A stretch of DNA of 64,000 nucleotides from Arhodomonas sp052060015 (GTDB lineage Bacteria > Pseudomonadota > Gammaproteobacteria > Nitrococcales > Nitrococcaceae). The position numbers and the translations under genes are program-made. The notes beneath the pieces are model-generated. The model ran no database searches, was not told the origin of the DNA, and was given only the letters and a program-made list of their open reading frames with translations. The stretch covers positions 186,001 through 250,000 of the forward strand of contig NZ_JBPODZ010000005.1 in NCBI RefSeq assembly GCF_052060015.1, read 5' to 3'. Positions 60,003 through 64,000 of this stretch are shown here, in pieces (within the stretch, counting starts at the first letter, position 1; each line of letters begins with the position of its first letter).

Positions 60003-61046
60003 TCACTTGATGGCGATGGGGTTCACCGGGGCGCCGGTGCCGCCCTCCACCTGCAACGGTGCGGCGACCAGCATGAACCCATACTGGCCGTCCTCGGCGC
60101 TGTCCGCGGCGAGCTCATGGAGCCAGTAGATCTCCGACATCACGATGCCGAGGTCCCGGATCAGCGCACCGTGCAGCGGGATCAGGATGGTCTCGCCGTC
60201 GATCTCCTGGACCACCTTCTCCACGCCCAGGTTGTCCGCGGCCACCATCGGGGTCTCGTGGTCCACGAACCACTGCACCAGCGCGTCGCTGTGACACAGC
60301 CCCGGCTCCTTGGTGGCCTCCCACTCGCTGTTGGTCTCCTCGTCGAAATAGCGCTCCATGGAGCCGGTGCGGATCACGACGATGTCGTGGTTCTCGATTC
60401 GGGTGCCCTGGGCCTCGGCGGTGGCCTGCAGGTCTTCCAGGGAGATGCACTCATTGGGCTCGAGACGCCCGTCCTCGCCGCCCTTGTGGCGGCCCACATC
60501 CAGCAGCACGGCCCGGCCGACGATACCGCGCTTGCCGATGGCGGCCACGTCCGCGTGGCTGTGGCCGTCCACCGTGGTCTGCGCCGAGACACCGCCGTAG
60601 ACCTGGTCGCCGTACCAGGCGTGGCCCAGCGCGTCGACGTGGGTGGTGCCCTGCAGGTAGGTAAAGGCCACGTCGTCGGAGAATTTCACCCCGCCCGGGA
60701 GGGGATCCTGCTTGCCGGAGGTGAAGGTCGCCTCGTCCTGGGCCATGTAGTGCATCATGGGGATGCGCCCCGGGAAGACGGGCCCGAAGTTGTGGCTCAT
60801 GGGGATCTGCAGGGAGAAGACCTCACCGCCGCTGACCGTGGCCGCGGCCGCCTTCACCTGGTCGGTCCCGAGGTAGTTGAGGGCGCCGACCTGGTCGCCC
60901 TCGCCCCACTGCCCCCATGCGTTAGGGGCATTCGCTTGCAGCCGCTCGATGGGCGTCTCCGCCAGTGCCGCCGGGGCGGCCATCAGGGACAGGGCCACGG
61001 TAGCGGCTAGGGCAAGTCCGGTACGGGGATATTGCGTTGCCGTCAT
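60003..61046 (-). CDS. Exported cyclase-family hydrolase (isatin hydrolase/KynB-like)
   Basis: 347 residues from ATG 61046 (AGGAGGAG upstream). Signal peptide (LALAATVALSLMAAPAALAE). Cyclase-domain (PF04199) metal motif QGTTHVDALGHAWY (the HxGTHxD-like signature with first residues changed) and DIVVIRTGSMERYF, ENHDIV. Members open small amide rings or hydrolyse formamides (isatin, N-formylkynurenine). Its export is noteworthy. Divergent from a LysR regulator that may control it. Confidence 0.84.
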   Translation of the reverse strand: MTATQYPRTGLALAATVALSLMAAPAALAETPIERLQANAPNAWGQWGEGDQVGALNYLGTDQVKAAAATVSGGEVFSLQIPMSHNFGPVFPGRIPMMHYMAQDEATFTSGKQDPLPGGVKFSDDVAFTYLQGTTHVDALGHAWYGDQVYGGVSAQTTVDGHSHADVAAIGKRGIVGRAVLLDVGRHKGGEDGRLEPNECISLEDLQATAEAQGTRIENHDIVVIRTGSMERYFDEETNSEWEATKEPGLCHSDALVQWFVDHETPMVAADNLGVEKVVQEIDGETILIPLHGALIRDLGIVMSEIYWLHELAADSAEDGQYGFMLVAAPLQVEGGTGAPVNPIAIK

Positions 61047-61120
61047 TTTGCTCCTCCTGGGTGTTTTGTGTTCTCGCCCATGGAGCATAATTCAGATTCT
61101 CGATTGCGTCGGCCGGTATT

Positions 61121-61148
61121 GATATGAAATTCCTATAATGGGGATATC
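61121..61148. promoter_or_regulatory. LysR-type operator and promoter between cyclase and lysR
   Basis: GATAT (61121-61125) and ATATC (61144-61148) form a dyad enclosing a perfect -10 hexamer TATAAT (61134-61139, plus strand). The dyad overlapping its own -10 suits autoregulation. No canonical -35 lies 17 bp upstream. Confidence 0.45.
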
Positions 61149-61200
61149 ATTGGCCTGATGCCCGGGTTGCAGGAGACAGGCCCTCGGGAGGGGAAACGGT

Positions 61201-62178
61201 TTGGATGTCCGGCAGTTGCGGTATTTCGTCGCCATCGTGGAGCACGGCTCCATCAAGCGGGCGGCGCAGTCGCTGTATGTGGCGCAGCCCTCGCTGAGCC
61301 AACACGTACGGAACCTGGAGGAGGATCTGGGCGTGGGCCTGCTTACCCGTTCCGCCAAGGGGGTGTCCCCCACCGAGGCGGGCCTGGAGTTGCTCGGCTA
61401 CGCCCGCAGCATCCTCTCCCAGCTGGAGCAGGCCCGGGAGGCGCTGCGCGCCGGCAGCCTGGATCCCCATGGCAGCGTGCGCCTGGGCCTGCCCAATTCG
61501 GTGAGCCTGGTGCTCGGCGTCCCGCTGGTGGAGGCGGCCCATCACGAGCTGCCCAACGTCTCGCTGCGCATCGTCGAGAGCATGAGCGGTTACATCATGG
61601 ACTGGCTCCGTGCCGGCCAGCTGGATCTCGCCATGCTCTACGGGGTGCAGCGCTCGCCGGGCGTCACTGCGCGGCAGCTGCTCACCGAGGGGCTGTACCT
61701 GGTGAGCCTGCCCGGCGGCACCGGCCGGGCCGGGCCCGGCGAGGCCACCGTGGCCATGGAGGAACTCGAGCGTTTCGAGCTCATCCTGCCCGCGCGGCCC
61801 CACGGCCTGCGGGAGCTGGTGGAGAAGGTGGCCCGGGAGAACGGGGTGCGCCTGTGGATCCGCACCGAGATCGACGCGCTGACCCAGATCAAGGCCTTGG
61901 TCCGCCGCGGGCTGGGGCAGGCCGTGCTGTCGCACTCGGCGGTCTACGAGGAGCTCCAGCGCGGCGAGCTGGAGGCGCGACGTATCGTCGACCCGGCGGT
62001 GGAGCGCACCGTCTATCTCGCCGAGCCCTCGGACCGCCCGGTTTCCCACGCCACCCGCGCCACGGCGGAGCTGCTCAGTCGCTGTGCAGCGTCGCTGGTG
62101 GCCGATGGCCGCTGGCGGGCCGTGTTCGGCAGCGAGGGGGTATCGGATCAACCGATAGGCGAGATCAAAAATATATAA
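61201..62178 (+). CDS. LysR-family transcriptional regulator
   Basis: 325 residues from a TTG start with AGGGG upstream. The N-terminal winged HTH (MDVRQLRYFVAIVEHGSIKR, AAQSLYVAQPSLSQHVRNLE) resembles Nac/CynR-type regulators; the C-terminal effector domain (about 95-300) is complete. Its position between the divergent cyclase gene and a Liv-type transporter suggests it controls one or both. Effector unknown. Confidence 0.92.
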   Translation: MDVRQLRYFVAIVEHGSIKRAAQSLYVAQPSLSQHVRNLEEDLGVGLLTRSAKGVSPTEAGLELLGYARSILSQLEQAREALRAGSLDPHGSVRLGLPNSVSLVLGVPLVEAAHHELPNVSLRIVESMSGYIMDWLRAGQLDLAMLYGVQRSPGVTARQLLTEGLYLVSLPGGTGRAGPGEATVAMEELERFELILPARPHGLRELVEKVARENGVRLWIRTEIDALTQIKALVRRGLGQAVLSHSAVYEELQRGELEARRIVDPAVERTVYLAEPSDRPVSHATRATAELLSRCAASLVADGRWRAVFGSEGVSDQPIGEIKNI

Positions 62179-62251
62179 TTGAATGATCCCCCCGTTCGGC
62201 CATCCTTGTGGGGAGACGCACAACGACAACCCGTGAGGAGGAGAACGGCTT

Positions 62252-63565
62252 ATGTATAAGTCAATGCGCCCTGTCGCCAGGGCAGTCATCGCGGGCGCCT
62301 GCGCCCTGGGCCTGGGCAGCGCTGCTGCTGCCGAAAAGCCCGATCAGATCGATATCGGCATCACCGCCTTCCTGTCCGGACCCGCCTCGGTGTTCGGTGA
62401 GCCCGCCCGCGCCGCCGCCGAGATCGTGGCCGGACAGATCAACGCCGACGGCGGTATCCACGGGGTGCCGGTGAACCTGAGCTTTATCGACGAAGGCGCC
62501 GGCGGCGAGCACCTGCTATCCGAGTATCGGCGGCTGGTGCAGAGCGAGAACTACGACATCATGTTCTCGGCGATCTCCAGCGGCAATTGCCTGAAGATCG
62601 CGCCACTGGCCGAGGACCTCGAGGTGATCAACCTCATGTGGGACTGCGGCACCCAGCGGGTGTTCGAGGAGGGCGACTACAATTACGTCTTCCGTACCCA
62701 GGCCAACGCCACCCCGGAGATGCTCGCCTCGGTGCTCTATCTGCTGCGCACCAACCCCGATTTCGACTCCATCGCCGTGGTCAACCAGGACTATGCCTGG
62801 GGCCGGGACTCCTGGGACATCTTCCGCACCGCCCTGGACACCCTCAAGCCCGGGGTCGAGGTGACCGCCGAGTTCTTCCCCAAGTTCGGCACTGCGGATT
62901 TCTCCACCGAGATCACCCGTTTGCTGGCGATGCGCCCGGACGTGATCCTCTCTACCTCGTGGGGCGGTGACCTGGATAATTTCGTCCGCCAGGCGGAGCA
63001 GCGCGGCCTCCATGAGCGCAGCCTCCTGGTGTTGCCGTTGGCGGAGAGCTCCCTGGAGCGCCTCGGCGAGGACATGCCCGCCGGCGTGATCGTGGGCGCC
63101 CGGGGTGACCACTACTACAAGCACCCGGGCTACGTCGGCGATGCGGAGTTCGATAGCTTCGTGGAGACCTTCCGGGCGGAAACGGGCAACGTGCCGATCT
63201 ATTCCGCGTTCCATATGGTGCAGGCGTTCGCGGCGCTGCAAGGCGCGTATAACCGGGCCATCGAGGCCAATGATGGGGAGTGGCCTTCCACGGACGAGCT
63301 CGCTGGCGCCTTCGAAGGGCTCTCCTTCCGGGGCCTGACCAGCGAGGTCACCATCCGTGCCGAGGACCACCAGGGCCTCGAGGACCAGATGCTCGGGACC
63401 ACCGCCCGCGTGGAGGGGCAGTCCATCGCCGAGCTGGAGAACATCATGGTCTTCCCTGGCGAGGTGATCACCACCCCCGCCGGCCAGATCTCCGGGGAGT
63501 GGCTACAGACCCTGTCCACCGATTTCCTGGAGATGGAGGTCACCACCTACCCGGGCGAGCAGTGA
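62252..63565 (+). CDS. Liv-type ABC transporter substrate-binding protein
   Basis: 437 residues with a signal peptide (VIAGACALGLGSAAAAEKPD). Type I periplasmic-binding fold (Peripla_BP_6): IDIGITAFLSGPASVFGEPA, INADGGIHGVPVNL, FSAISSGNCLKIAPLAEDLE, WGRDSWDIF and the GADAIVS-like LLAMRPDVILSTSWGG. Two Cys (GNC and DCG) are close and may form a disulfide. Family ligands include branched-chain amino acids, amides and urea; the neighbours suggest a small nitrogen compound. SD GAGGAG; AGGAGGAGAACGGCTT precedes the ATG. Confidence 0.9.
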   Translation: MYKSMRPVARAVIAGACALGLGSAAAAEKPDQIDIGITAFLSGPASVFGEPARAAAEIVAGQINADGGIHGVPVNLSFIDEGAGGEHLLSEYRRLVQSENYDIMFSAISSGNCLKIAPLAEDLEVINLMWDCGTQRVFEEGDYNYVFRTQANATPEMLASVLYLLRTNPDFDSIAVVNQDYAWGRDSWDIFRTALDTLKPGVEVTAEFFPKFGTADFSTEITRLLAMRPDVILSTSWGGDLDNFVRQAEQRGLHERSLLVLPLAESSLERLGEDMPAGVIVGARGDHYYKHPGYVGDAEFDSFVETFRAETGNVPIYSAFHMVQAFAALQGAYNRAIEANDGEWPSTDELAGAFEGLSFRGLTSEVTIRAEDHQGLEDQMLGTTARVEGQSIAELENIMVFPGEVITTPAGQISGEWLQTLSTDFLEMEVTTYPGEQ

Positions 63566-63589
63566 GCCTGCGCCGCTGACCGCATGAAG

Positions 63590-63617
63590 CGCCGGGGCGC
63601 CGCGCGGCGCCCCGGCG
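63590..63617 (+). terminator. Perfect 12-bp intercistronic hairpin before livH
   Basis: CGCCGGGGCGCC-GCGC-GGCGCCCCGGCG, 24 bp after the binding-protein stop. No U-run follows. Such hairpins often stabilise the binding-protein mRNA relative to the permease part. Confidence 0.6.
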
Positions 63618-63639
63618 ACGAATCCCGGGGGAGGGGATG

Positions 63640-64000
63640 ATGGATTTGATGATCGTCACGCTGGCCGTGCTCGACGGTCTGGCCTATGCCTCGCAGGTAT
63701 TCATGGTGGCGGTGGGCATGACGCTGATCTTCGGCGTGATGCGCATCCTCAACATCGCCCACGGGGGCTTCTACGCCATCGGCGCCTATCTCTCGGCGGC
63801 CATCGGGCTCGCCATCGCCGGCGCGGGCCTCAGCCCGTGGCTGCATTTCCCGGCGCTGATCCTGGGCGCCGTGGTCTCCGGCGGCATCCTTGGCCTGGTC
63901 ATCGAGCGCTGGGTGCTGCGCTATATCTACGTCAAGGAGGAGGTGCTGCAGCTGCTGGTCACCTTCGCCATTTTCATGATGCTCGAGGACGTCCAGCGCC
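63640..64000 (+). CDS. livH: Liv-type ABC transporter permease LivH (5' part, cut by window edge)
   Basis: About 120 codons seen: MDLMIVTLAVLDGLAYASQV, MVAVGMTLIFGVMRILNIAH and GGFYAIGAYLSAAIGLAI, the LivH N-terminus with its conserved G-x-T-x-x-x-G-V-M-R-I-L-N-x-A-H-G motif. Two adjacent ATGs (63637, 63640); the second is better spaced from GGGGGAGG. LivM and the ATPases would lie beyond the right edge. Confidence 0.93.
   Translation, partial: MDLMIVTLAVLDGLAYASQVFMVAVGMTLIFGVMRILNIAHGGFYAIGAYLSAAIGLAIAGAGLSPWLHFPALILGAVVSGGILGLVIERWVLRYIYVKEEVLQLLVTFAIFMMLEDVQR

Overview
The window is about 64 kb of a GC-rich (roughly two-thirds GC) gammaproteobacterial chromosome. Gene content and order point to Chromatiales, most likely the Ectothiorhodospiraceae: hemF-tsaC-topA-smg-dprA-lysM facing def-fmt-rsmB-DUF4390-ntrYX-trkAH, his genes running into tatABC, and a Pseudomonas-type prpBC-acnD-prpF-prpD cluster. 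Many proteins are rich in Asp and Glu, which would suit a moderately halophilic or alkaliphilic host. The assignment is inferred from gene content only. No rRNA, tRNA, insertion sequence, prophage or CRISPR array was found. Housekeeping genes dominate up to about 39 kb; the rest is more accessory.

Region by region. 1-946: 5' part of aceE. 1265-7859 (minus): heme, tRNA-modification, topoisomerase, DNA-uptake and LysM genes. 7977-17705 (plus): a tightly overlapping run from peptide deformylase to the NtrYX two-component system and the TrkAH potassium uptake system. 17706-19037: a three-armed repeat element, a TPR protein, a Trp-rich phasin-like protein and, on the minus strand, a probable RsmY/RsmZ-type regulatory RNA below a GacA-like box. 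19038-24567: dtd, hisBHAFIE and tatABC. 25023-30680: sucA-sucB-lpdA (2-oxoglutarate dehydrogenase). 31004-38810: the methylcitrate cycle for propionyl-CoA. 38986-42602 (minus): a TRAP transporter with a D-Ala-D-Ala dipeptidase. 42895-56441: envelope, chaperone and RNA-binding genes, including a MotA/OmpA-like stator pair. 56496-59370: a polynucleotide-kinase-like/tRNase Z-like fusion protein converging on a RES-Xre toxin-antitoxin pair. 59434-64000: a cytosine-deaminase-like enzyme, an exported cyclase-family hydrolase, a LysR regulator and the start of a Liv-type ABC transporter.

How they fit together. AceE and SucAB-Lpd feed the TCA cycle. The prp cluster turns propionyl-CoA into pyruvate and succinate, which also fits PHA metabolism suggested by the phasin-like gene. 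NtrYX next to TrkAH joins a sensor system to ion homeostasis. The strongest non-coding signal is the minus-strand RNA at about 18755-18930. It has eight GGA motifs, several in hairpin loops, a Rho-independent terminator whose loop also carries GGA, and a palindrome resembling the GacA upstream activating sequence. The strongest unusual protein is the 647-residue fusion at 56496-58439.
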